DNA of 64,000 nucleotides from Pseudoips prasinana (GCA_951640165.1 OX621257.1:10985201-11049200); one strand, 5' to 3'. Counted from the stretch's first letter, positions 9,701-18,584 are shown. The notes: generated from the letters alone by a model not told the origin. Translations and numbers: made by a program.

Positions 9701-10993
9701 TACAAGAAATTGAAAAATAAAAATGAAATGTTTTACCTTTTGTGGTTCTGAAACCCTGGTTAATCGCTTTTGTCGTTCTAACTGCAGCTTTGTAGATGCG
9801 CCAGTAGAAGAACAGCATCACGAACATGGGTATGTAGAAGGAGCCCAGAGCTGAGTAAACGACGTAACCAGCATCGTTGGTCAGCTCGCAAGTCCATTGG
9901 CAGGGAGGGTTCGGAGACCAGCCTTCTTGGTTCGCTTCTTCAGGCTGTAAAGGAAGAGGTTTGATTAAATAACTTCTTTGTGATATCTTACAGTATGCGG
10001 CTGCTTGCTTCTCCTAGGGGTAACATGTTCAATCAGGAAATCTCAACTCAGGTCAAATGACATTCAGGGACTGATAACAATCAAATTGGTTTATTAACCC
10101 TTAAACAGGCTGTGTACTTTACGAGACCACATGAAGTTCAACTTTCATCATATCAGGTGAAAGACGCCCACAGCTGAACAAAGGCCTCCCCCCACGATTT
10201 CCACAACTTCCGGTCTAGCGCTATCCGTAACCAGCGACTTCCAGCGACCATCACAAGATCATCGGTCCATCTTTTAGGGGTTGTCGGTTCGTGTTCGCCA
10301 CTCGAGAAGAGAAAAGAGAGTATAGTTCAAAGTAAAGTGAAGTGGAAAGATTTCGACTTTATCACTTTGAAATTGGGTCCAAAAATTATGAAACACACAC
10401 TAGTAAAGCCTGGTTATGGGTTAACGCAAGTTTTTTGCGAATATTATTCGGTATAGCTTGCTTCCAAAACAATAAGTAACTTTTGAAAACATTTTGAAGA
10501 ATGTTATTGATTGGGTGATCACCAAAGTGGTTTAATTTCTGAGCGTCTCCGTGCTTCAGAGGGCACGTTAGGCTATTGGTCCCGGTTGTAGTCATTAGGT
10601 AACAGTCGTAAAGCCATGTCAGAAGCCTACTGGGCGGCTTGAACAACTCTGACACTAGGGTAACCACTGCCCATACGATAAGTAAGTAACATATTTAACT
10701 TAAATGTAACTTACTACAAACTAGTTATCTAAATATAAAGATTATAAATGTGTTACTTTTTTGTCTTTCCATCCAACAAGCGGAGGGAAGCAGATGACGA
10801 ACGACAGCACCCACAAGCCAGCTATTAGTGCCTTCGCCCTCTTCCTACTCATAATACTAGGGTAGCTGACCGGGCGGGTGACAGCGACGTAGCGGTCCAG
10901 CGATATAGCGCACAAGTTCAGGATCGATGCTGTGCACATCCACACGTCTACTGCCAGCCATACTGAACACCAGACGTCTCCAAATATCCATAT
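3560..10993 (-). CDS. Biogenic-amine GPCR, tyramine receptor-like (partial gene, 6 exons)
   Basis: Six minus-strand exons (10993-10757, 9944-9737, 7932-7779, 7140-6861, 5612-5395, 3740-3560) join without frame breaks into 425 codons plus stop, all with GT-AG introns. Seen in the sequence: TM3 with the amine-binding Asp in LAVDVWMC, the SLDRYVAVTRP motif, TM4 ending CFPPLVGWKD, TM5, a long basic and Ser-rich third intracellular loop, TM6 with CWLPFF, TM7 with NPLIY, and a helix 8 with a CKCFCG cluster that may be palmitoylated. Family knowledge: class A aminergic receptor in the plasma membrane. The TM3-TM4 block resembles the insect TyrR (TAR2) group more than Oct-beta, OAMB or dopamine receptors, from memory only. 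The N-terminus, TM1 and TM2 are missing from the part I could reconstruct and should lie upstream of 10993. Subtype assignment is less sure than the GPCR call. Confidence 0.85.
4258..4400 (-). repeat. Fragment of the GTGGTCTAGCGGTA SINE
   Basis: The GTGCGCAAAC and CCGGAAAGAGTGCAGGTA segments match the body of the SINE at 3189-3522. The head is missing. It sits in the last intron of the GPCR. Confidence 0.5.
5395..5612 (-). CDS. GPCR exon: TM6 and TM7
   Basis: The exon is 218 bp with acceptor CTCTTTATAG and donor AG/GTAAGA. It encodes VKRFRMETKAAKTLG, TM6 with FCWLPFFSVYVV, extracellular loop 3, and TM7 with NSAINPLIYALFSKDF. All canonical class A switch residues (CWxP, NPxxY) are intact. It ends at phase 2, two bases into an Arg codon. 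Confidence 0.92.
5745..6085 (-). repeat. Interspersed repeat of about 300 bp
   Basis: Its reverse complement is clearly related to 62190-62500 (shared stretches such as TTGTATTAAGTTATTGTCAA and ACTACATATTGTCTGAATG). It is non-coding and class is unknown. It lies in a GPCR intron. Confidence 0.65.
6310..6533. mobile_element. Harbinger-like MITE (224 bp)
   Basis: Perfect 36-bp terminal inverted repeats begin GGCTGAGATCTATAGAGCGT. The flanking TAA at 6307-6309 and 6534-6536 is a 3-bp target duplication. A TWA duplication with a palindromic non-coding body is the PIF/Harbinger pattern. It lies in a GPCR intron. Confidence 0.8.
6861..7140 (-). CDS. GPCR exon: third intracellular loop, second part
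   Basis: The exon is 280 bp with acceptor CTATTTTACAG above 7140 and donor GTTGGT after 6861. It continues the phase-2 codon and reads HSSARRAHEKVKISVSYPSS, several SR/SP repeats, then a charged stretch ending GKRNIKAQ at phase 0. Its last residues join directly to VKRFRMETKAAKTLG, the usual lead into TM6, which supports both splice choices. Confidence 0.8.
7779..7932 (-). CDS. GPCR exon: third intracellular loop, first part
   Basis: The exon is 154 bp. The acceptor ATTTCCAG precedes 7932 and the donor GTAAGA follows 7779. Taking the single G left by the TM5 exon, it reads open as GRGLGSRFDDNRLTLRIHRG and then a Ser, Asn and Thr-rich run ending SPERLR. It ends at phase 2. The low-complexity basic/Ser composition fits an aminergic receptor loop. 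Confidence 0.75.
8238..8377. repeat. MITE, CAGACGCCAGCACATC family (best copy)
   Basis: Near-perfect inverted ends (GTACAGACGCCAGC and GCTGGCGTCTGTAC) on a 140-bp element. If the ends are taken as CAGACG and CGTCTG, each is flanked by TA, as expected of Tc1/mariner-type insertions. Confidence 0.85.
8608..8930 (-). repeat. tRNA-derived SINE, GTGGTCTAGCGGTA family
   Basis: Second copy in the GPCR locus. The minus-strand head is TTGGTCTAGCGGTAGCGTG with B box GGGTTCAAATCCCAGG, and the body ends at CGAATTTCGGCCACGGCGG. It is closely similar to 3189-3522. Confidence 0.8.
8995..9222 (+). repeat. LINE-type 3' end with ATG-repeat tail
   Basis: It contains CATCTCATCCCGTGGGGGGC, then TGTCCAGCAGTGGACTTATT and an (ATG)n-like tail. 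Related pieces are at 23430-23635 and 59432-59672. Tails of this kind end lepidopteran RTE-like elements, so I infer a non-LTR origin. Confidence 0.6.
9395..9655 (+). repeat. tRNA-derived SINE
   Basis: The tRNA-like head has TTTTGGTAGCGCTCCTGCC and B box GGGTTCGAATCCCGG, followed by TTTGTGTGATGAGCACG and a diverged 3' part with AAGCTTTGCTTAGTTTGGGG. It lies just before the TM5 exon, in the intron. Confidence 0.75.
9737..9944 (-). CDS. GPCR exon: extracellular loop 2 and TM5
   Basis: The exon is 208 bp, entered at phase 0 after an acceptor ending CTTTACAG and left at phase 1 before GTAAAA. It starts PEEANQEGWS, contains a loop-2 Cys pair (PCQWTCEL), and continues into TM5 with FYIPMFVMLFFYWRIYKAA. 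It is not obvious as a long ORF and was found by tracing the splice sites. Confidence 0.85.
10145..10315 (-). pseudogene. RTE-type reverse transcriptase 3' fragment
   Basis: It is similar to 16259-16400: both carry ACAAAGGCCTCCCCC and CAAGATCATCGGTCCATCTT, the reverse complement of an RTE-type C-terminal coding region. It is too short and broken to code. Confidence 0.6.
10512..10690 (+). repeat. 5S rRNA-like SINE, head truncated
   Basis: It begins at GGGTGATCACCAAAGTGG, inside the 5S-like head, and runs through GAGCGTCTCCGTGCTTC to the 3' end ACTGCCCATACGATAAGTAA. It is collinear with 23171-23412 but lacks the first part of the promoter. Confidence 0.75.
10757..10993 (-). CDS. GPCR exon: TM3, DRY motif, TM4
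   Basis: The exon is 237 bp (79 codons), phase 0 at both ends. The acceptor is a TTTCTTTCAG tract just above 10993 and the donor GTAACA follows 10757. It encodes the conserved TM3 Cys (residue 9 of the exon), the amine-binding Asp (residue 16), DRY (residues 33-35) and TM4 ending in PPLVGWKDKK. It is the most family-diagnostic exon in the locus. Confidence 0.9.
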
Positions 10994-11184
10994 CTGAAAG
11001 AAACAAATTAATTGTATAAGAATTAATGTGTACTTAGGATCTAGTTTCAAGCTTGGTCTAGTGATTAATACTGAATATAATAAAATCGTAGGAAAGTCAA
11101 AACTGTACATTGAATATTTTTTTTAAATGATACTCGGGGCGTGATCTACAATCGATATCGAAGCCAAAAATATAGTTTTTAGAA

Positions 11185-11352
11185 TTTTTGTCTGTGTGTC
11201 TGTTTGTCTGTATGTATGTTATCACGCTATCACCTACGGGGGAGGAGCTATGATAATTTGTAAAATTTAACGCGGGTAAAACCGCGGGGCACAGCTAGTA
11301 GGCTATAATTTATAAAATTTAACGCGGGTAAAACCGCGGGGCACAGCTAGTA
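11185..11352 (-). repeat. ACTAGCTGTGCCCCGCGG-family element with a duplicated end
   Basis: On the minus strand it starts ACTAGCTGTGCCCCGCGG, TTTTACCCGCG, a very common lepidopteran interspersed repeat. The end segment is present twice in a row (about 11262-11300 and 11303-11352). Other copies are near 18191, 18383, 22328, 25924 and 63404. I do not assign a class. Confidence 0.75.
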
Positions 11353-11417
11353 CTGAATATATATGAGGTTCTGGGTAAAAATACCGTGGAGTTCCAAAAA
11401 GTTTTTATTGGGATGTG

Positions 11418-11700
11418 CTTATTCCGTAAAAAAAATACATTTATGTAAAATCGTCATTTTTTTACCCTACCATGCAGTGGCAGCTACTGAGAAACACTGC
11501 CAGAAAACTCAGTAGGAATACTTAAGATTAATTACAATCATGTGTGTTGACTCAAAACAACTAAATCCCAAGCACTTTTGTCACTTAAATAATCATAAAT
11601 TTTGTAATATTCCCTGCTATACAATTAGGCTTTAATAATTCTTTTAAACTTATTCGTAAACAATTCTCTGATATCTTTGGGAAGTTTGTTATAGAATCTT
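11418..11700 (-). repeat. LINE 3' UTR fragment
   Basis: Same family as 1873-2150, with the same CTGAGAAACACTGCCAGAAA segment and the A-rich end adjoining TTATTCCGTAAA. The reverse complement runs into a remnant of an RT C-terminus near the right end. Confidence 0.7.
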
Positions 11701-11930
11701 ATACATGTTGTTATCATAATAATAGGAAAGCTCGGATAACTTACACTTTTTAGGCGTCTAAGTTTTAAGTATAGAATTTAGATATTATATATAGGTTCTT
11801 CATAAGCCTTCCTTGCGTCTGCGCCTGGCTGGCTTATTGCAGCAATCGCTTCAAGAGCAAAATCTAGGCGCTAAGGCACTTTGCCTACCTGCTGCTGTTT
11901 ATTTACTAAACCTTTACCTATTGATCGACT

Positions 11931-12195
11931 TGACGGGCCAGTTGGCGTGGTTGGTAGATACGCTGCCTTTCACGCTGGAGATCGTGGGTTCGATTCCCAC
12001 CCGGGACAGATATTTGTGTGCATGAACATGTCTGTTTGTCCTGAGTCTGGGTGTAAGTTATATACATAAGAAGGTATATACAAAAAAAAATAGTTTATGT
12101 AGTATATCAGTTATCTGGTTTCCATAGTACAAGCTCTGTTTAGTTTGGGATCAGATGGCCGTGTGTGAATAATGTACCAGGATATTATTATTAAT
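11931..12195 (+). repeat. tRNA-derived SINE (near full length)
   Basis: The head has GTTGGCGTGGTTGGTAGATA and B box GGGTTCGATTCCCACCCGG. The middle is CATGTCTGTTTGTCCTGAG, and the 3' part has TTATCTGGTTTCCATAGTAC, GATCAGATGGCCGTG and a TTATTATTA-type tail. It is the best reference copy of this family in the window. Confidence 0.85.
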
Positions 12196-12223
12196 TTAAT
12201 TATTATTGATCGACACGCATCGT

Positions 12224-12448
12224 TTAATTTGCGTTATCAAAAATTCTACCCTGAACATCATGGAGTCTCGCACACATACGCTTGATCTCTCCATGGTCAT
12301 CTGGGATCTTAGATCCATCATAGTAATGAGTGTGGATGAATCCAGCTGCGTCACTCGTGCGCATGTATTCAGGGTTACTTGTAAAACACCAGCATCCTCG
12401 CAGGAATAGATAGCAAACACCATTAATAACAACTTTTGTTCTACGACT
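12224..12448 (-). CDS. Unidentified open frame, possible exon or pseudogene
   Basis: A 74-codon minus-strand frame closes at TAA (12226-12224). Its C-terminal half is hydrophilic and protein-like, with NPEYMRTSDAAGFIHTHYYD followed by GSKIPDDHGEIKRMC and ending RIFDNAN. It has no ATG at a sensible start, so it would have to be an exon. A second minus-strand frame (12432-12196) overlaps it and starts with a signal-peptide-like MLLMVFAIYSCEDAG. A one-base frameshift joining the two would give a small secreted protein. I do not recognise the family and do not infer a function. Confidence 0.25.
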   Translation of the reverse strand, partial: SRRTKVVINGVCYLFLRGCWCFTSNPEYMRTSDAAGFIHTHYYDGSKIPDDHGEIKRMCARLHDVQGRIFDNAN

Positions 12449-12449
12449 T

Positions 12450-13540
12450 CAGACGTAAGTCAATACAAGAAAAAATATAGATTTTACACGAATGACTGGC
12501 GACTAGAGAAATGGGCCAAGTTCAAAGGCGCTAGCGTTGCAACACTTCCCCGTGCCTTCCCAAGGGCATAATTACGTAATCTTTGTGATGCGCATAGAGT
12601 TACATAAAAATATTAGAAACAATTATGTTCGTAATATAAAGTTCTAGATATCCTTAAAACGAGTTGTATAAAAGACAATGTCCTAAATGGCCCTGTGGTA
12701 ATGAAGAGTATCAGAATATACGATAATTAATCGCCTATTTTATTATATAAGTTGCAAATACTTCTGTATCACGGACTAGCTGTATTCCAAAATGTATTTT
12801 TAATAGAATTTAAGCGACTAATAACATTAGATCGCCATCTTCGCCTAATGTCATGTCGTGTCGAAAGTGAAATAGGGATGTCCAATCAATTATAATCGAT
12901 CGATTGTGTTTTTTTTTCTTTATGAATGCAGTCATACTCCAATTTAAATAGGTAGTAAGAATAATATTATACAGTAATCAAAACTTCTTTATTTTTATCT
13001 ATACAATCATTCAAACATCTAATTCATTATTTAGAACAATTAATACAAAAATGACACTTCTTTTGCGGTTCATTAAACGAAAAATTACTTTTACTAAACA
13101 CATCACAATTAATGTTTATTTAAAAAACTATATTGCAAACTAGGTGCAGATGTTATTATATATTATTATTACAAGTATAGAAGAGTGTTGTTAAATGTAA
13201 AATAAACCATTGTCATATACTTGTAATGTTAATATGACAAAGTTGATGTAACAGATAGTTTGTAAATCTTAATCTAAAAAATCGATTAATGGTGTCGTAT
13301 TACATCCCTAGTTTTGCCGTTTGTTTTGTCTTCTTTTTGTTTAGTTTGTTAGTTATGAAAAATCATAGGTAGGTACTAACATTTAATATTCGTTGTCATG
13401 GTTAGATTATAACCTCAAAATCTGATACTTTTTCTAATCTAATCTAATCTGATTTTGAAATATTTCTTTTCTGCAGCTAGTCCGCTATAAAAACAAGGTC
13501 TTCTAGGAGTCTACAAATGATAGAGAATACAATACATAAT
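12450..13540. other. AT-rich stretch, nothing recognised
   Basis: No ORF of note, no repeat family identified with confidence, and short TTA/ATT-rich tracts. A short (TCTAA)n run lies near 13433-13450. Confidence 0.4.
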
Positions 13541-13544
13541 TATC

Positions 13545-13685
13545 CGATGCTCTTGGCTCCAGGGCCAACAATGTATGGACGCAGAGCAATGTCCTTTAAA
13601 TATGGGTGGCAATTGAACCCACGAGCCAAGAGGTATCGGCCCCATGTGCGTTAGCCGCCCCGCTACCACACCGTAGCCAAACCAT
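13545..13685 (-). repeat. tRNA-like SINE head, another family
   Basis: On the minus strand it reads GGCTACGGTGTGGTAGCGG and then GTGGGTTCAATTGCCACCC, resembling A and B boxes of a tRNA-derived SINE. It is diverged, with no second copy in the window. Confidence 0.45.
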
Positions 13686-13817
13686 GGCCAAAGAATATCT
13701 ACTTATAACCCTTCTCTAAGTTTTCCATACCTCCTGATCAAATGACGTGTTTTATAGGTGTGAAAAATTTATACTTTTTAGCTCACTTCGATTCTTATCT
13801 GGAAAGTTGTTCATTCA

Positions 13818-14053
13818 GGGGCTCCACCGGCTAAGTCACCGAACATCCATTTCTTAAATGGCGTTCAAATAAATAAAAATTACTGAATCAATCGTAAAAT
13901 CGGCTTCCATAAGCACATGTGACGTCATAAATGGCCCGGAATCGATTGTCAACGTTGAAGCAGATTTAACGATTGATTAAGTCATTTTTAACCTTTGTTT
14001 ATTTGAACGCCATTTAAGAAATCGATGTTCGGTGACTTAGCCGGTAGCGCCCC
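13818..14053. mobile_element. Inverted-repeat MITE, second copy
   Basis: 236 bp, with ends GGGGCTCCACCGGCTAAGTC and GACTTAGCCGGTAGCGCCCC. It is strongly similar to 1023-1260 throughout, including CACATGTGACGTCATAAATG in the middle. Confidence 0.8.
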
Positions 14054-14079
14054 AGGTAAGGCGTCTGTCAGACTCCTAC

Positions 14080-14225
14080 TAACTAAAAACCACCCCGGTA
14101 TTCCGTCTCACACTTGCGCCGGGGGTCGCGGGAAGGTAAGATACTTTCGCAAAGAACGTTAATATGCTACGGTGACCGCTTTCCACCAAGCGAGCAGTAT
14201 GCTTACTTGCAGGCTTGGCTATATA
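14080..14225 (+). repeat. LINE 3'-end-like fragment
   Basis: It contains CTCACACTTGCGCCGGGGGT and CGGTGACCGCTTTCCACCAA, GCGAGCAGTATGC, resembling the 3' ends of lepidopteran non-LTR elements (compare 20745-20925). A short A-run follows. It is non-coding. Confidence 0.45.
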
Positions 14226-14229
14226 AAAA

Positions 14230-15360
14230 AAAAACGCTAATTCCCCAACATGAATCATTATTACGTTACTGTATTAACGCGACTAATCGTCTATCTAGCT
14301 ATCGCTTCGATAAAGTTACCTTGACCGTCGTCACGGGCTAACTGACTCGGCGGCGACGTTACTCCGCTACTGAGCGCGGCTGTTTTAACTTCTACCTTCA
14401 CATTATCATTCATGTAAGGCCGGTTTCACACTGTACTCACTGAATTTGCATATTTGACCAAATTACTTAAGAGTAATTCGGATGGTAACGCGTCTGATCG
14501 TTATGTTAATAGTCGAACATAATGTTGTATAATAATGTAGTCCATTAATATAGCGAAACAATGTTACTGACGTTCTAATAATAAGAGCACAGGACCTTGG
14601 GACCCGATTGTCAGTTGTTACGTCTTAACAATCAATCGTAGTGATTGATTGAATGGTATCATTTGATTGATACTATGTATACACGCACCCCAAAATGTAT
14701 GGATTCGGATTCTGATTAATTGAATTGCGTGCATCACTGGCAGACTCGCATTGAAAAATGTACCCGCAGTATTCCGACCCTGATAATATGCCTTAAATAG
14801 CGATTTGCTTTAAGGTTTCCTTATACAAAGTCCAAAATGTCTATTACGGTCACTCTGCTGTCAGTCGGTCCGCCTATATGTCAAAGGTGCGATAGTTCAT
14901 AAACGGGTAAGAATAATAGACTGGAATTTTGGATAGGTGTTATTTGTAGCATAATAGTTATGGAAAAAAAAGCCAGAGAAAGAGCTTTTTAAAAATATAT
15001 TAATATAAATAAGAAGGGTAGAAATATTTATCTAAATATTTGCCCTCGAACATGAAAATCTAACAATAAGACCTAAGTGAAAATAAATCAAATAACGAAT
15101 TTTCATGAAAATACAACCGCCCTCTATTCTTCTTAACCTTTTTGAATAGAATGTATATAGAACAATTGCAAAAGTATTCCCTATTGAATAAAAAATAAAT
15201 ATCAAAATCGATCACCAGGAAACGGACAAATCGCGTAAAACACACTAATAAAAAAGAAACATGCAATGGAATTATTATCCTCATTCTTATGTAGTCGCTT
15301 AAAATATATACTAATAAAATATAAACTGATATACTAAATAAACATTTTTCTATCATCATG
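14230..15360. other. Gene-free stretch
   Basis: No supported gene. A minus-strand ORF of 99 codons near 15060-15359 is hydrophobic and AT-driven, with no motif, and I do not call it. Confidence 0.4.
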
Positions 15361-15364
15361 TGTT

Positions 15365-16150
15365 AAAAGCCAGTCAAGTGCAAGTCGGACTCGCGTACGT
15401 TAAATCACTTAAATCACAGAGTCTTGTATGGGGGCCCCCCTTAATGTTTTTCAATATTTTAATTGAATTATATATTTTAAAAGTTTTTTTTATTTTATTA
15501 TAAAAATAAAGAATACACATTAAACTAATATTAGTATTCGACCAACTGCATTACACAGTTTGTGGTTAACTTAAAACACTACCTACAGCTACATCCTTTG
15601 ACTTAAAATTAAAAAAAATATATAAATATATATAACACAAGACAATAAATAATTATAAAAACAACAACAATTAAACATGAACAAAAAAGAAAATTAATAA
15701 TAATTATAAATTGGTATTATACTAAAATACACTGTATAACTATTGTTATTTTTGCTGTATATTTTGGTGCAAGACATTCATTAGTTTTTTTTAACTGTAT
15801 TGGTTTTAGTTTCTTTCGGATTTTGATTTCTTAGATAATCATATGAATAAGTATATGAAAGAAAAGCTCTCCGAATACCACCGATGTCCACCTGTTGCCG
15901 TTATCAATATCTAGCAAAAAATAGCAAAATGTTTGATGTATGTTGTGTATGGGAGCCCCCTTAAATACTTATGTTATTCTGTTTTTTTTTTGTATTTGTT
16001 GTTATAGCGGCAACAGAAAAACATCATCTGTGAAAATTTCGACTCTCTATCACGGGTCATCATGACCCGATGGGTATCATGCCTCATGAGATACAGCCTG
16101 GTGACAGACGGACAGACAGGCAGCGGAGTCTTAGGGTACGGAACACTAAA
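15365..16150 (+). repeat. Long interspersed repeat, AAGTGCAAGTCGGACTCGCG family
   Basis: The left end (CAAGTGCAAGTCGGACTCGC, TTGTATGGGGGCC) and right end (GGACAGACAGGCAGCGGAGT, TAGGGTACGGAAC) match the family also seen at 20926-21517 and 63901-64000. The middle is AT-rich and longer than in the second copy. Non-autonomous, class not assigned. Confidence 0.65.
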
Positions 16151-16239
16151 TATTAATTGATCAGGACTTATTGGAAGGTATCCAGTATAGGCTTGTTCGA
16201 TTTGAAATTGACGGGAAGGCTATCTGTGTAACACATTAT

Positions 16240-16665
16240 CATCATCATCATCATCATATCAGCCGAAAGACGTCCACTGCTGGACAAAGGCCTCCCCCGA
16301 AGATCTCCACAATTGCCGGTCTTGTGCTATTCGCATCCAGCATTTTTCAGCGACCCGCACAAGATCATCGGTCCATCTTGTAGGGGGCCTGCCCACGCTG
16401 CGTCTTCCGGTTCGTGGTCGCCACTCGAGAACCTTTCTGCCCCAACGGCCGTCGGCTCTACGAGCTATGTGCCCTGCCCACTGCCACTTCAACTTGGCAA
16501 TTCTTCGGGCTATTCTATCGGCAGGCGAACCAAAGTCACCGACTTTGGTTCGCCTGCGGATTTCGACATTTCTGATGCAATCCCGCAGGGAAACTCCGAG
16601 CATAGCCCTCTCCATTGCTCTTTGGGTGACCTTGAGCCTTCTAGTGAGGCTGAGTAACACACTCC
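16240..16665 (-). pseudogene. RTE-type reverse transcriptase C-terminus
   Basis: An open minus-strand frame (16660-16259) has the C-terminal signature of RTE-clade retroelement proteins: ERAMLGVSLRD, KWQWAGHIARRADGRWG, LEWRPRTGRRSVGRPPTRW and a WRSSGEAFVQQW end. It is a 5'-truncated insertion with neither endonuclease nor RT core. It ends in an ATC/GAT microsatellite at 16238-16257, the usual RTE-type tail. A 17-bp fold-back interrupts the normal spacing near 16521-16557. Confidence 0.8.
16521..16557. repeat. Perfect 17-bp inverted repeat, 3-base loop
   Basis: The arms 16521-16537 and 16541-16557 (left arm GCAGGCGAACCAAAGTC) are exact reverse complements inside the RTE-type reading frame, creating the sequence RRTKVGDFGSPAD. 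Confidence 0.9.
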
Positions 16666-16734
16666 AATATAATTACAGTTTATAGTGTATTTATTAAATC
16701 ACATCATAATGTTGTGCATGTACTATGACTTCTC

Positions 16735-16800
16735 TCATACGAGTCAGGCAGCGTAGTAATGGGTCCCGTTTTACCCTTTGGGTGCGGAACACTAAATATT
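16735..16800 (+). repeat. 3'-end fragment of the 15365-16150 repeat family
   Basis: GGCAGCGTAGTAATGGGTCC, then CCGTTTTACCCTTTGGGTGC and GGAACACTAAATATT. The last 15 bases equal the end of the copy finishing at 16154. Confidence 0.6.
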
Positions 16801-16828
16801 AAAGTTAAAATACAAATAAGATTTCAAG

Positions 16829-17380
16829 TGCGCCAGAAGGCACCCTTCGAACCTCACCTCAGTGCGGTTACTGACTTTGAGATACATGAGAGCGGTTTTT
16901 AGAGACGTTTTGTTCAACGGTCACTCTAGGTTAGTACACGACCGGCGCTGGGAGCTAATCTCAGCGCGAGAGAGTATGCGGCGTCCGGCTGGCTTCTCCC
17001 CGGCTTGACGTCGCCCCTGGGACCGCTGGCGTTTGGAGGAGGGGCACTCCACTCGTCATACATAAGCGGTCCCGGGAAGAGGTAACCTGCTGTAGCTCAG
17101 GTTGCCTAAACGCGTTTGTGCGTGCTGGAGAGGGGAGGAGGCATTTGGCCCCCTCCCGTCCCCGGAGGAGAGTCTCAGACGCTCAGTGTACAGCGGGGGT
17201 ACTGGCGAGATCGTTCACGAGAACCCAGACCCCCCGCTACAGGCATTGTGAGGCTGGCTACCATGGTGGTTTTAGTGCGTATCCCGGGACTAGCCCGGCG
17301 AGTCCCACATAACCCGTCGCCTCCCCAAGCGGCGGGTATGCGTAAGTTTAATGCATTTCCAACATGTAAAAAAAAAAAGG
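16829..17380 (+). repeat. GC-rich poly(A)-ended retroelement 3' end
   Basis: A sharp GC-rich island in AT-rich DNA. It ends with CGGCGGGTATGCGTAAGTTT, AATGCATTTCCAACATG and an A-run, as in 5'-truncated non-LTR insertions. Open frames within it (up to 122 codons) are Arg/Pro-rich by composition and are not taken as genes. Family not determined. Confidence 0.55.
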
Positions 17381-17399
17381 TTAGTACACGAAGACGCTT

Positions 17400-17650
17400 C
17401 GCTGCGAGTGACAACTGGTCTGTTACGGTAGTGTTTAGTGACCCCGACTGCTTAGTGAGTGGTCGTGGGTTCAATCCAATGTGATGAGCACAATTATTTG
17501 TTCTGTGTCTGGGTATAATTTATCTATAATATGTATGTACTTAGAAACAAATAAGTAAATATATCAGTTGTCTGGTTGCCATAACGCATTCAGTTTCGAG
17601 TTTTGGGATCAGATAGCAGTGTCTTAGCTGTCCCAGGATATTTATTTTTT
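17400..17650 (+). repeat. tRNA-derived SINE, diverged
   Basis: The head has a B-box-like GTGGGTTCAATCC, followed by ATGTGATGAGCACAATTATT and TTCTGTGTCTGGG. The 3' part has ATCAGTTGTCTGGTTGCCAT and a GTCCCAGGATATT end. It is the same family as 11931-12195 but degraded. Confidence 0.65.
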
Positions 17651-17654
17651 ATTT

Positions 17655-18185
17655 ATTTGTTCAAATAAAGTTGCTATTATTTGTTTGCGTGGCAAGGTAA
17701 CAATTGAAGATTTATAACAAACTTCTTTTTGATGAAATCTTAGTGTTAATTAATATCTACTAATAGCGATGTCAGTTTGTCTCTTAATTACCTTAAGCCC
17801 TTCTTGTACTAGATACCTTGATTACAGATGAGACTAAGTAGATACGACAAGATAGTACGAGATGCGGTGATATTATTTCTACGCTCATCTATTATTTAGT
17901 TGAAATGTCTTCTGCAAAATAAATATTACCAGAAGAATACGATTGCCACTTTAATACTGTTTGTATAGAATTGCCTTAACTTTCTTTTTATTATACGTGG
18001 CTTTGAACCAAGACATCAATTTCAATATGTATAAATGATAAAGTTTATCTCTGTCATCTAACAAATTTAGAGTAAATGTTGAAAAAAGTACTGTAATTTT
18101 GGGCTAGTAAAACGAATAGTATTTTGGATCAATAAAGTGTATAAGTTATCTTACAAGTTTTTGTATCATTCTGTTAATATTGCAT
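17655..18185. other. Gene-free AT-rich stretch
   Basis: No coding or repeat signal recognised. Confidence 0.4.
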
Positions 18186-18190
18186 TGCAG

Positions 18191-18370
18191 AATATTATAA
18201 AGGCGAAAGTTTGAGAGTGTGTGACTGTGTATGTTTGTTACATATTTACGTCTAAACGGCTGAAGCGATTTTGGTAAAATTTGATATGGAGTTAGCTGAA
18301 AACATGGATTAACACATAGGCTATAATTTATAAAGTTTAATGCGGGTAACACCGCGGCGCACAACTACTA
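18191..18370 (-). repeat. ACTAGCTGTGCCCCGCGG-family element
   Basis: It begins AATATTATAAAGGCGAAAGT and ends AACACCGCGGCGCACAAC, the reverse orientation of the family. It lies immediately head to head with the copy at 18383-18584. Confidence 0.7.
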
Positions 18371-18382
18371 AACATATAAAAA

Positions 18383-18584
18383 TACTAATTGTGCCCCGCG
18401 GTTTCTTCCGCGTTAAATATATATAAATTGTAGCCTATGTGTTATTTGGATATTTAATCTATAATACTACAAAGTTTCATCAAAATCCTTCGAATATGTT
18501 TTACGTGAAAGAATATCAAACATCCATAAATCCATACATCTATACATCCACACTCACAACCTTACATATTTATAATATTAGTAG
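18383..18584 (+). repeat. ACTAGCTGTGCCCCGCGG-family element
   Basis: It starts ACTAATTGTGCCCCGCGG and ends TTTATAATATTAGTAG. The body is shared with 63404-63588 (AATCTATAATACTACAAAGT). Confidence 0.7.

Noticed and set aside
11931..12010. tRNA gene
   Set aside because: The A/B-box-like head is diverged, lacks a clear cloverleaf, and is followed by the conserved SINE body also seen at 18985 and 20172.
15060..15359. 99-codon minus-strand ORF as a small membrane protein
   Set aside because: It is hydrophobic only because of AT-rich codons. There is no conserved motif and no splice or start context.
16238..16257. His-run in a plus-strand ORF (HHHHHH)
   Set aside because: It is a translated ATC microsatellite at the tail of the RTE-type remnant and not a protein feature.
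17116..17484. 122-codon ORF in the GC-rich island
   Set aside because: Open frames occur on both strands there because stops are rare in GC-rich DNA. It crosses the poly(A) end of the element.
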